A stretch of DNA of 64,000 nt from contig JAOTON010001814.1 in NCBI GenBank assembly GCA_034440635.1, positions 1,116,001 to 1,180,000 of the forward strand. The letters are read 5' to 3'. Positions 53,180 to 63,914 of this stretch are shown here, one piece after another. Made by a program: the position numbers and the translations under genes. The stretch's first letter is position 1. Each line of letters begins with the position of its first letter. This DNA comes from Lepas anatifera. Taxonomy: Eukaryota > Arthropoda > Thecostraca > Lepadidae. The notes beneath the pieces were generated by a model. That model did no database searches. It was not told the DNA's origin and saw only the letters and a list, made by a program, of their open reading frames with translations.

Positions 53180-54407
53180 TAACCCTATTTCCGGCAGGGG
53201 GGCTAATATTGCCCCCTTCAGGTTTTTCGAGAATATCTCCGAAACGGCTTGCGATAGAACTTTGAAACTTCCCGACTTTTCCTAAAACTAGTACAGGCGG
53301 TTTTCTGAAGTTTTCAAGATTATATATTTACCAGGGGCGGAGCTATGGCTGGGTTTTGGGAGGTTCTATCCACAAACCAAGTATTATCGTATGCGATGGG
53401 TTTTTTGTAAAAGGAAGCCGTCTCTGCTGATCCTGATACCAGTTATATGGTTTTATTATATCATTTTTATGTGAGATGATAGTGCATTCACAATTGTCAC
53501 TATTTGTATTCATCAGGGGCGGTTACAGCAGTTCAAAATGGGGGGAATGTTATCAAGAAGGACTAAACGTTAGTAAGTGAGAAGACTGCTTACAGCCGTG
53601 TCAGGGCGAATACAATTGGGTATATGAAAATTCAAAATAGTTATAACCCAATTCTAGATTACCAGAGGCGTGTCCAGTCACTACACATTTTCAAAATGTA
53701 TATTCCCAGCCAGTATCACCGCCGCGCTCAATATCGTTTTATATTGAAAATGTGTTTCCAATCACCCCCACCCCCACGACGAGTCCTTGATCCGCCTATG
53801 TCACCCCCTTTCCCAGAGCTGCCATGGGAGGGTAAAAATTATCAGAAATTAATTTCAACTAGTCGAGGGACTAATATACTCATGCATATCATTCGCATAT
53901 TGTTGGTATGTATTTTACCCACTGTTTTACCTTACTGCATCGCCCCTGATGAGTTTTTCACTTTTTTCATTTATTTATGTGTCAAAGATGCCAAGCAGTA
54001 TATGACGGCTTCTAATCCGCGTAACAAAAACTTTTTAGGTTGTATATATTTCCCTCATAGTCCTGGTCCTGGAACTGCCATTGAATTTCAATTTTTGCGT
54101 AACTCAGTATATGAAAATTTTGGGTCAATTATTTGTAAATCTGAACTAGTTTTGTGAAAATCGTACAACAGAGACAAGGGTTATGGAAAATCTAAAAATA
54201 CACAAAAATTGTATATTTTGCACGACCTTCTCCTAAAAAATAAAAATTTTGAAATTTTCTTTTTTTCAAAATAAAGTTTAGCAGCAGAGGAATCTATGGC
54301 ACTTTGAATTTTCAAAATCGGCCGGTTAGATTACGAGATCTTAGGGGGCCGATATTGCCCCCTGCCGGAAATAGGGGTAGCCGGGAGCCTGACGGAAATA
54401 GGGTTAA
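53180..54407. mobile_element. piggyBac-type non-autonomous element
   Basis: A 1,220-bp element (53184-54403) with termini CCCTATTTCCGGCAGG and CCTGACGGAAATAGGG, flanked by TTAA (53180-53183, 54404-54407). CCC..GGG ends plus TTAA fit piggyBac. An internal second copy of the terminal region (54343-54378) lies next to the right end. The 177-codon open frame inside (53624-54157) has no motif and is AT-rich, probably spurious. Confidence 0.82.
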
Positions 54408-55079
54408 AGGCACAGCTACGCCTCATATATCTATCGGGAGTAAGGCCGCACCCTTCACCCGAACAACATCAACGAATATTCACCAGAGTGCAGGCGAGAT
54501 CGCTTAAAAGTGCAACCTAAAACGCTTGGTTGTATTCTGAACTATTATAAACGATCGCCTAAAAGCGAGGCGTGTAGCGTTGCACCTTTTTAAAGATGCA
54601 ACGCGGCACGGTTAGGCTCACGCGCGCCGTCGGTTTTACTGCACGTGCATCACTTCCGCTCGCGTCTCCCCACTTTGGTTCAGGACGCGACACGGGCCGG
54701 ATGAGCTCTGAGCTATACTGCTATTATATTTTTTCGATCAGTTATTGATTAGGGTTTAACAACGCAAGCTCACACCCTGTTGTAGGTATTTCGGGTGCCG
54801 GATCATCGATTTATTTAGTGGAGCTGCTTGGACTTAAGCCTTGGCGCCTTACTGAGCAAGATAGCCCAACACCACCGAGTAATTTTGCGCATTTTACCTG
54901 CCAAGTGACCACGAGGACATTGGCAGGTATTCTGCCTTACCAAGAGGAGGGAAATAAGGTAAGGCAACCTGAACCTACGGTACTTGACCACCAACACCAT
55001 GGCGGTGCATGAAAATAATTGACTCTGAATTACCTACTTTCCCCAATTGTTTAGATCGTCTTACCAGGACGGTCTTCAC

Positions 55080-55220
55080 CAGTGGCGGATCTAGATTGGT
55101 TATTTGAGGGATGGAAATGTCCCTAAATCGTGTAAAAATATTTTTGAAGAAATTCTGGCAAAAGTGTGGTTTGCAGGGATGTTGCCACTTTGCCTCCCTC
55201 CCCCTGGATCAGCCAGAGGT
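55080..55220 (+). mobile_element. Short CAGTGGCGGATC-type MITE
   Basis: Begins CAGTGGCGGATCTAGATTGG and has CCCCCTGGATCAGCCAG near the other end. No clear duplication. Confidence 0.45.
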
Positions 55221-56531
55221 CATTACAGGTTTGAGTGGACGGGGGATGGTGGGGCTCATGTACGTTTTGAAAAATAGCCGATAGAAAACTATGCTCTCCT
55301 CAACAAACAAAAATAAAATAGTTTCGGGTAGGATATTAATTTTTCCTGCTTCTTTTCCTACAAAGAGCGATCAAGCATCTGGCGCCCATGCTGCTTCGTG
55401 GCATTCCCGAAAGGCCTCAGCGCATACGCAGATCCATCTGGGGCACGTGATCATGGGGGCACGTGAGACCTTCAAAAATATTTACGACAAACTACAATAC
55501 ATTGGGAAGACCGGGGCTGGTTGCGTCCCGGATTGGACACCTCTATGCAATGCATATTTTCTCAAATTTTAACTAGGGACCGAATAAGGGAAGGGGCAAT
55601 ATCAGAACTCAAGGGTATATTTCATTAGTAGAAAGGGGACTTTTGGTTCCTGCTGTGCACGATAATTATCATGCTCGGTAAATATTTTTAGCGGAAACGT
55701 AAAATACCCAATATTTAACTTTGCTACACCTGGATTTCCATGCACCTCTTGTGTATAGCAGCCTGTCCCAAGATATAATTTTGCTTGCCGCAGCCAGGGC
55801 AGCTTGCAGCAGCTGCATGTGTATTTTTGTAGGATCACCATTGTCGTATACATCACGGCTAATGAAGGCCACTTTTACCCCCAGCTGCCCTTACACTTCT
55901 TGGCATATCATGCTATGCCCAAAGTGTATGCGTATCTCCCAATCTCCCTCCTTCTACCTGAAATTCTGAACAAGCTGCCTCAAACCAGCAAATTTACCAA
56001 AGGGCTGCCCTCACGATCTTGTCAAAACCTGTAATAGTTTGCAATCTAGAATTTAAGCTGCCCCAACCATCTGGTCAAATCTCCTGACATATGCTGCAGA
56101 TTGGTTAAACGAACCAAAAATAGGGCACAGCACATGTACACATTGATGGCATGCTGAGATGTTATTTTCAAACATAATTTTATTAGCCATTTGCCCCCCG
56201 TGTAGATATTTAGCCCCTATTCTCATGGCATTGTATGAGGTAAATGCTTTAGAAAAACCCTTTGCCCCTCAGTGCCGGGCACGCGATCCAAAAATAAGTG
56301 GTTTGCTATCGCTATTCCGCGATAAAAATGACGTTCCGCGATCGTGGAATATTTGTTTAAATTGAAATAAAAACTCAGCAATGTTTTATTCTGCGGTCGG
56401 TATTATGTTTGTGGCTGGAGTCCTTCATTATTCTACATATCCATTTTACCTCAATTGTTCATTTATTCAAAAAGGGTCTTAATATGATAACTGAAATAGT
56501 ACTGATTGCTTATTTTAGTCCTTTGTTTCAG

Positions 56532-56649
56532 GTGGCAAAGGCAGAGGAGAGCCAAATTCCCGGTACTTCATCAGAAGTTTCCGCCCCGAAACCGCGTTGG
56601 GGCGGGAAGAGTGTCGCTATTCCTGCATCAGCAAGTTTTTTGACGGAAG
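56532..56649 (+). CDS. Candidate exon inside CACTA-like element (1)
   Basis: An open 118-bp segment after a strong acceptor (TTTAGTCCTTTGTTTCAG) and before GTTAAC, phase 0 to 1. The peptide is polar and Ser-rich (ESQIPGTSSEVSAPKPRWGG). Phase-compatible with the next candidate at 56877 (joined codon Val). Unknown protein; it could belong to the element or be a captured host exon. Confidence 0.35.
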
Positions 56650-56876
56650 GTTAACCAAGGTTTAGTGGTGGCTGTTCATGTCTACGTGGTGAAGCTGATA
56701 ATGAGGCTATAGGCCCAGTGGAGGGCATTCCACGAGGCCTGCGGTGCGGTGCGGAGGCCGAATAGCAGGACAGAAACGGGCCGGATACGTGTTTGGGTTA
56801 TGTGATCAGTGTGGTCTGAGTATTTGCTTCGAGTTTTGTCTTAATATCGCTAATACAAGACTGCCGTTATTTGCAG

Positions 56877-57064
56877 TGTTACCTCCGAGTCGTTCCATGC
56901 AAGACAGTTTCGGAAAGGTCATGGAGAGGCCTGAAACAAAGCATATGGTTTTGGAAGCGCGCGTGATTGTACAACTCTTGCTTTCTACCGGGGAATGCTA
57001 TTCCATCTCCGAATTCAGAGGTTCGTTACATGTAACGAATTTTAGTTCTGCAGAACAAAAATGA
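56877..57064 (+). CDS. Candidate terminal exon inside CACTA-like element (2)
   Basis: Follows acceptor CTGCCGTTATTTGCAG. Open to a TGA stop at 57062-57064. The peptide includes LPPSRSMQDSFGKVMERPET and HMVLEARVIVQLLLSTGECY. The preceding intron would be 227 bp. No family is recognised. Confidence 0.35.
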
Positions 57065-57084
57065 TGGACGTTGCTGGAAACAGT

Positions 57085-57440
57085 GCAGGTCAGCACTGGA
57101 AGTGTTTCGTCACACTCTTGAGCGAGCACAAACGCACGAAAGGTATGATTATACACTTATAAGAAGCGTAGGGCAGTACTGGAGCAGTGCAACGTTACAC
57201 TTCATAGGTGACCAGTAAAGTACGAAAGGTTTTACGATACACTGATAAGCAGAGCAAGCTAGCACTGGAGAAGTGCTACGTTACACTCTTTTGACCAACG
57301 GTAACGCACCAAAGGTGTTACAAGGCACGGTTAAGGAGCGTCGGTACACTGGATACCAGTGCATGTTACACCTTTTAGGCGAACGTATGTCCGTTTAAAG
57401 GTCCGTTCTCCTCCACGCTTTAAAGGTGCGTTGTTGCACC
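57085..57440 (+). repeat. Subterminal degenerate ~95-bp repeats
   Basis: About four units sharing AGCACTGGA.AAGTG, a (T)CGTTACACT word and ACG(C)ACGAAAGGT followed by a TACACT-like word, leading into the right end of the element. Confidence 0.7.
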
Positions 57441-57464
57441 AAAGGTGTACAAATTTTTACAGTG

Positions 57465-59090
57465 TGTGCGGATTTTGTGGGTTCAAATGTGGGCATTTAA
57501 AGAAAACGCTTCGTGAAAATGGTACAGATAATGTAGTCATACACATACATATAACATGTTTGTTACATACATAGTTGTAACATTATATGAACCTCGTCCT
57601 TATATCAAACCACCTCGTAATTGTATTTTATTTTATTTTTGCCCTATGTAATGTTGACCGTACTACAAGTTACTGTAATGGAAGCAGAGATGCAGTGAAT
57701 TCCGAACTTGTATTTAAATAGCTTTACGCCATGATGCCACACATTCATACACAACCGGAAGAATTACTGACGCTAGGGCCAGCAATGACTAGTTCGGACT
57801 CAGGCGCTGTATGTCCCGATGTGCCATTTGTGAGTACGGTAAAGAGAACAAAACATTTGCCTCGCTCAAAGAAAAATGCAACAGCACGAGAACAGTAAGA
57901 TTTTGCAACTGAAAAGCGATTAGTCCAGCGCGCTATCAGAGAACTGAAGGGAACGTAATTTACGCACAGCTGGACGGCGAGAGACTGGCGGCAAGCAATG
58001 GTGGTTAGGTAAGTAGGTGTCAGACGCTCCAAGATTACCAGACGAGGGATTCCAGTAGACGAAAGGAGTGACTGATCCGGGAAGGTGATTAGGTCCAGGA
58101 ACAACACTGAAACAATTCACGCGTGGTTAGGCTATCAGACTAACGGATGTTTTTAACCCCTAGCCTGAAACTCAGTGATAGTATTAACTGCTTGAAGTTA
58201 AGGTACACATTTTGTTAGGAAAAATGGAAACCACATAATAGTGATACAGACCATAAATAGGGGTGTGACTAAGGACCAACTTTTTAATCACCCAGTTTAA
58301 AAAGATGCTATGATTCATTTTAAGATACTCTGCGTATTTAGTTTCTCAAAATCACTCCGATAGACTCCCTGTACACGGGGTCTGATATTTTCATGTTTTT
58401 GTCACAAAACCAGCCACTGAAGTCACTGTGGTACAAGCCATTGCTGACTGGATATCGGTTCTAGAGGCCTTGATTTTTGCGTTTGTGATTCTAAGACATC
58501 ACACAGTATGGCAACATAGTCAACACTCATCAGCACAACAGCCATGTATTGCAATAGGAGCATACTTTGAATGCTCCGTATCACACAAAGGAATGGTAGA
58601 ATGTTTCGTACCATCCTACCAATGTGAAAAAACTTTCCAAACCTAAAAGTGTCGGTTAAAATAGCAGCTCTAGTAAAACTTAAAGCGATAAATGTGAGTG
58701 CAATATAGCGTAAGAGAGTCCATGCGGTTTTTAGAACGCTGCTTATTGTTTCCTGGCTTTAGCCGACTTCCGCTAGCTCCCCTGGCTGGTCAAGCCATAA
58801 TGGGGGTCTTGCTTCGCAACCTGAGATCCAAGTCCCAGTAGTCTGTGGCTGCCCATGTCTTCTGAGTGGACTGACTTCAGTGCCAGTTTTCTTCCCTCCA
58901 ACAGAACGTGATTGAAGTTATGATTTTCCATCTGATACCCCGGAGGAGGGGAGGGGAGCAATATCCAGCCGAACGCGCAGGAGTCCGCCGTCCGTGTCAC
59001 CTCAGCTCCTAGAGCACTTGGTTCACTGTACTTTGTACCCAAAACAGGAGTGACATACTGTCAAGGATGTTCTCAATCTTTACCCTGAGT
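57465..59090. other. No gene recognised
   Basis: A 120-codon minus-strand frame (57745-58107) and others lack motifs and competing frames exist. Nothing can be assigned. Confidence 0.35.
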
Positions 59091-59094
59091 TCAA

Positions 59095-60080
59095 CACGAT
59101 GGCCAGGGCCAGGCAGGAGAGGAGTTCGGAGAAGTGGAAACAAGCGAAGGAAGAGAAAGTGAAACCGTACGTGAAAAGTATCTGCACCACTATGTTGGAC
59201 ATTTCCTCTCAGAATTTGGGGTTTCTGCTGAAACAGGAATACTTCTACGATGGCAAGATGTCACAGGTAGAATGGGATTTCCGGGAGGACCAGCGCTGGG
59301 AAAGGAAGATGTACTGAATAAGCTTGGTGGACAAGAGATTGGCAACCGGAGCGGAGAGGAGGACGAAGTAACAGCAGACGATGGAAAAAAGAAGGTTAAA
59401 GAAGGGGAAGAAAAGAAGTCAGCGGATTCAAAGGCTCTTGATAAAAACTACAACGAAAGCCAAGAAGAAATGCAGGGAGACATTGCGTATAAATTGGACA
59501 ACTGTGACCTTCACAAGCTGACTGAAGTCGGTGGACTCTCGCGAAATCACATCAGGTGAAGAGCTACCTAGAAAAATCGGTGGATAATGAGATGACGAAA
59601 AACCAGAGGCTGTATGTCGAGGTCCGATACGCCAAGATCAGCAACATCGCTCACCGGAAAAGCTCAGAGCTGCTCTGCCTACAAAGCTTTCAAGAATCTC
59701 CAAATGATGTTTACGCCATAGACGGATCAGGATTGCCGATCGGGGGGGGCACCTTCCGGGGGGCATCCGGCCGGGGAGGCGCCACTTTTTTCCGGAAAAC
59801 CTATCAGATGGGCGCAAAATCCTATCGGTGGGCGCCGATTTTCGCATCCAGGGGGAGCGGGGGGGGGTGGAAGCGATATTTCAGGGGGCGCCATCGACCT
59901 TTCAGGGGGCGCCGTGACCATTTCAAGGGGCGCCGAGAGGGTCGATCGGGGGAGGGGCACGTGCCCCCCTTGCCCCCTGGATCCGCCTATGATTTACGCC
60001 AAGAATCTCTGCGCCTTTCTGAAAAGACCTTAAGAGCTGAAATGACCATGGGAGATTTCCAGCAGTCGCTGGAGAGTTAG
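59095..60080 (+). pseudogene. Coding-like sequence split by a MITE, unknown protein
   Basis: Three overlapping frames carry Lys/Glu-rich protein-like sequence in succession: KWKQAKEEKVKPYVK and LLKQEYFYDGKMSQVEWDFR (59099-59314); a long frame to 59559 with EDEVTADDGKKKVKEGEEKK; and MKSYLEKSVDNEMTKNQRLY with VRYAKISNIAHRK (from 59556) up to NDVYA. There a MITE is inserted (59718-59992), after which KNLCAFLKRP follows in frame. This looks like a decayed or spliced charged, coiled-coil-prone protein; I do not recognise it. Confidence 0.4.
59710..60000 (+). mobile_element. MITE, GGCGGATCCAGG-ended family, copy 2, with TSD
   Basis: An element at 59718-59992 with ends ATAGACGGATCAGG and CCTGGATCCGCCTATGA, flanked by the perfect 8-bp duplication TTTACGCC (59710-59717, 59993-60000). 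The interior has repeated TTTCAGGGGGCGCC words (59877-59935). A reverse relative is at 48885-49135. The duplication length suggests hAT mobilisation. Confidence 0.88.
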
Positions 60081-60216
60081 GATAAGGAGTGAGCATTCAG
60101 GAGTTGCATTGTACTTTAGTGAATGGCCCACTTGGCATTTGTTTATGACAATTTGGTTGTTCAATGTACGCAACTTTAACCCGGCATATTGTATCTTCTT
60201 ACAGTAAGAGCTTAGC

Positions 60217-60377
60217 ATTCTCGGCAGTGGTGGATTCTTTATTCGGGGGGGATCTAGAGGTTTTGGGCCAACTGCCTCAGAGCAGCCTCCGGCTATGCAG
60301 TTACTATAGGCAGTCTTGTATTTCGGGGAGCTTAAGCCCCCTCCCCCAGACCCCTTGTATCCGCCATTGCTTCTCAG
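60217..60377 (+). mobile_element. Short CAGTGGTGGATTC-type MITE
   Basis: A 145-bp element (60225-60369), ends CAGTGGTGGATTC and GTATCCGCCATTG, flanks ATTCTCGG and CTTCTCAG (6 of 8 equal). Confidence 0.6.
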
Positions 60378-61335
60378 GGTGCTTATTGGTCATGCTTATT
60401 TTTTAGCTTATTGGTGCATTGGCGGATTCAGAGGTGGCCTGTTTGACTATGGTCCTCAAAGCGGGCACGTTTTACCCACTTTTGACGGATTTCGGTCATC
60501 TTTTTTTAGAAAAAACACCGTTTTTACGATTTAATCCGGGTTAGAATCCCCTCAATCCTTTTTCACGTCTACCCTGAGATTTATGTGTACTATTTTGACA
60601 TGCATTCTGATGTTTTCAAGCCAATGTTACTAAAAAATGAGCCCCCGCAACTTCTCTATGGGCAGTTATTACTCGTCCTGCAGTAAAGGCACTTGCTGGT
60701 TTCAGAGTAAATTCTTGAAAATTTCAGACCCCATGTACAGGGGATCTGCCGAAGAAATTGATCCTAATTAAGGCCAGATTTGGATAATGCATACATCATA
60801 GCATATTTTGCAGCAGGGTGAATTTGGAAACCTCCGACTTTAGATTTTAAGCCACACCCCTACGATAACAGCGAAAACCACGACTAATTTTAACAGGCGC
60901 AAACGCCATCACGGTGGCCGGCAATGATCACTCGCACACAGGGTCCTCTCAACGTTTGGGCGGTCGATGCTCACGTGACTGCTGCGTTGGTGAGTCTGCT
61001 GAAGGTAGGCAGCTCATACGGGAAGCATTCCATACTTTCCCGTCTGACAACAGCATGCTCCAGCTCGCCTGCCGACTTGGGTGGCAGGATGTTCAGCTCA
61101 GCCCCCTCCAACTGCAAGCGCAGACCACCGGATGTGATGTCACACCTCGTAGCATATAACATGGGAAAGTTGAATGATTAAATATCCGAATTTTTGCAAA
61201 AAGAGGCCCATAATCGGAAAATAAAATGATAATTCATTGCATTTGGGATAAACTTGATTACCGTGTATTCTTAAAAATTCGTAAGCGGGAAAGTGCCATT
61301 AGCAGCAGTTTAAGACGCGGCTCAATGGTGAAGGA

Positions 61336-61377
61336 ATTCCTCCACGCCCGTGTGACCTCACTCGGGCGTGGAGGAAT
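61336..61377. repeat. Perfect 15-bp hairpin
   Basis: ATTCCTCCACGCCCG and CGGGCGTGGAGGAAT separated by 12 nt. It lies just beyond the Gypsy integrase remnant. Role unknown. Confidence 0.75.
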
Positions 61378-61439
61378 CCCTCTTGAACGTACCTTTAAGT
61401 AAAGGTATCTTGGTTCAGCCTGGTCACCACATTTTCCTC

Positions 61440-62110
61440 CGGTGAAATAACTCCGACGGCGACATTCCCGTCGTGGCGTGAGGAGTGGCTCGATAGAGGA
61501 CCTTCGGCGGCCGACCGCTCAGCTCTGCTGACCGCACAGCTCCCTTAAACACTTGGTTCCAACGTTCCACGGGACCGTTGACTTGGGGGGTAGAAGTTAC
61601 TCACGCGGAGATGCTTGATACCTCGGACGGACAGGATCTCAGCGAACTCCCGCGACGCAAACTGCAGACCGTTGTCCTCCTGTGGGAACCCTTCACGTGC
61701 GCACACTGCAGTCAGGAAGGTGACTTCTCCCGCTGTGGTGATCTCTTAAGCAAACCGACCTCCGGCCACTTGCTGTAATAGTCGTGGAGGACAATGGGAA
61801 ACTTCCACTGCCTGGGACCAGCCAGTGGTCCCGCGAAGTCTACCCCACCTTGAACCAGGGTGTTGGTGGGAACTCCACAGGTTGCAGCGGCCCAGACGTA
61901 CGCTGGATCGTCTTCTCATTCATATGGCAGACTGAGCTCTGGCGCACCTCCTGCTTCACTGCAGCGTTCAGCTTAGGCCACCAACACCACTGGTACGGGA
62001 GCTGCTTGGTGCGCACCATCCCTTGGTGGTGCTCATGTGCCAGCACCACCATTGACTTTTGCAGGCTTGAAGGATGCTGCTCGGTGTCACGACACAGCGC
62101 CAATAGTCAT
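61440..62110 (-). pseudogene. Gypsy integrase, zinc-binding and catalytic core
   Basis: On the minus strand: VVLAHEHHQGMVRTKQL, with the HHCC zinc-binding His residues, then WCWWPKLNAAVKQEV and SVCHMNEKT (Cys pair), a core with HDYYSKWPEVGLLKR (first Asp), QEDNGLQFASREFAE (second Asp) and a VERWNQ segment (Glu), then a YRATPHATTG box. It is spread over several frames by indels. Integrase inserts retroelement DNA; this copy is dead. Confidence 0.82.
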
Positions 62111-62420
62111 GGTCTATTTTGTTCCGGTACTGGCGTGCCTTAACCTTTGGATCGGTAGTCTCCTTGTGGCTCAGCACTGGAAGTTGGAGCCGCATGCGCC
62201 GCCCATGGAGGAGTTCCGAAGGAGACACACCTGTGGTGGTGTGCGGTGTGGCGCGATACTGCACCAGTTTCTTCCGGATCTCGGATGCCACGTTTGAGGG
62301 GTTGTTGTGGCAATCTGCCAACCATGACTTGAGAGTCCTATTAAATATTTCCACGGCGCAGTTACCGCGAGGCCAGTACAGGGAGGAGCGGGGGTGCTTC
62401 ATCCCTCTCTGTTCCAAGTA
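62110..62420 (-). pseudogene. Second Gypsy integrase C-terminal half, upstream of the first
   Basis: The minus strand reads SSLYWPRGNCAVEIFNRTLK, KKLVQYRATPHTTTGVSPSE and LLHGRRMRLQLPV, then a Lys/Arg-rich segment. This is the end of the core and the region after it, yet it lies before (upstream of) the zinc-binding domain of the next fragment. The YRATPH box is thus present twice, in permuted order. Confidence 0.82.
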
Positions 62421-62454
62421 GTGTTCGAGCTCGTTACTGATGAATTGTGGGCCT

Positions 62455-62590
62455 TTCTTGTTGAAGCAATGTCAACCTATTTTACCTATTCTATGTCAAC
62501 CTATTCACAGTATACTTGGGTATGTATGTATGTGGGTATGTATTCTACCTATTCTATGTCAACCTATTCACAATATACTTGAGTATGTAT
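62455..62590 (+). repeat. ~65-bp tandem duplication
   Basis: CCTATTCTATGTCAACCTAT followed by TCACAGTATACTTGGGTATG occurs twice in tandem, with small changes. Confidence 0.9.
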
Positions 62591-62599
62591 GTAGGAACG

Positions 62600-63910
62600 G
62601 TTTGAAAAGTGGGGGGCCAACACACAAAACATTTGTACCCTGTGCCAGTGGATATATGCGCTGTACGCGGATTCTTCTAAAAAGAATACGCTTTTCACGA
62701 GCATTTGCAATCGAGTACACATCTACTCGGCAAGTTACCCGCACATGGTTTCGAATGTCCGCGATTACCAGATCTTACTGTGGCTAGATCCTCAATGGCA
62801 GTGTATCTTACTCGAGGATTGCGAGTTCATGATATATACGCATCGCACGAGTCATTCACTCGCGAGAGCCGGGTGCATCGCTCTCGCTACCCTGCGCTCC
62901 GAAACTAGTCTCGCGTGTCTTTCCGAACTCGCGGTGTTCGGGTCGGGAATCCGCAAACCCCGAGTACAGTACCCTTGGCAAACGGAAGTGCGTCCGGTGC
63001 GTCAGCCATTCTATGATTCTAGCAACAGTTGACTGTGTGACGTTGACGTGCGAAGTGTTGTAACGTTTCGTTGCGGCGAAAGATTAGAAATGAGAGAGCA
63101 GAAGGGGTTCTAGTCCTCTTATTTGGCAAACTGTGTAAGCCCAACACAACAATACATCAGGAGACAACTTACAGGAGTAGGAGAGGTTCGGAACTAACCC
63201 TGGAATACTGCAGTTTTCACATGGGACGATGGTAAGTGGAGAACTCAACCGCCTTTAATGTGACGCCTTTGATAATGCATCACTATATCACGTGAAAGAT
63301 TACCATCAGCAGGGCCGTCACTAGGCAATTTCTGCTGGGGAGGAGGGACGGATCCCTGAGTGGGGATGACCGGGTGGGGGAGGGGGGGCTGAAGGCAAAG
63401 TTTGAACACATTCTTTTGCTTTTGAAAATGCTGTAGATGCACTTCACTCTCCGTCAGAATTGGAAGCAGTTAGGTAGGCCCACGAAGATAATGATGACAA
63501 AATGCTGAACACCTAAATGAATCCCAGATTTTTGGGGGTAGGTCCTCCCTAATTTGCCAGCTGCAGGATCACGCTCCCCCAATCCGCCCCTCCGCTTTCG
63601 GGATGATGACTACCTGAAACTCAAGGGAAGTGAGTTAGGTACACGCTACAAAATAGTTTATGACACGCTTCAATAGCAGAAAAAGGCCTGTGGGCTGCAG
63701 AGAAGCGCCGACGACGGATTTACTCGTTGGCATTACACGATAGGTGCGGGTACGCAAAAGGGGCTACTCGCACTGCGCGGATCAAGGAACTCGTTGGCTG
63801 CGAGTAAGTTACACGACGTGAGCGAGTTGTTTTCACCCGCCGGCAGAGTTTTAAAAACGTCTGCGGGCCAAAAGAACGCGCATGACGGGTTTACTCCATG
63901 GCATAGGGTA
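62600..63910. other. No gene recognised
   Basis: Several short frames on both strands without motifs. At 63310-63420 there is a G-rich MITE-like fragment (GGGCCGTCACTAGGCAATTT). Confidence 0.4.
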
Positions 63911-63914
63911 AGCA

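Larger units (their letters stand above)
53054..57464. mobile_element. 4.4 kb CACTA-like element
   Basis: Ends CACTGTAAAAAATTGTACAC (53054) and GTGTACAAATTTTTACAGTG (to 57464) are inverted copies with one mismatch, extended inward by TTGGTGCAA. Possible 2-bp TG duplication. CACTG ends, a 2-3 bp duplication and subterminal repeats (57085-57440) are typical of EnSpm/CACTA, but no transposase is recognised. It begins 18 bp after the PLA2 exon and contains a piggyBac-type element and two exon-like segments. Confidence 0.65.

Noticed and set aside
53332..53950. CAGGGGCGG...CGCCCCTG as another hAT element
   Set aside because: The 8-bp flanks do not match, so the pairing is unsupported.
53624..54157. 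177-codon open frame
   Set aside because: Lies inside a TTAA-flanked non-autonomous element, with no recognisable motif or codon pattern; likely chance.
57745..58107. 120-codon minus-strand frame
   Set aside because: No motif, another long frame overlaps it, no convincing splice context.
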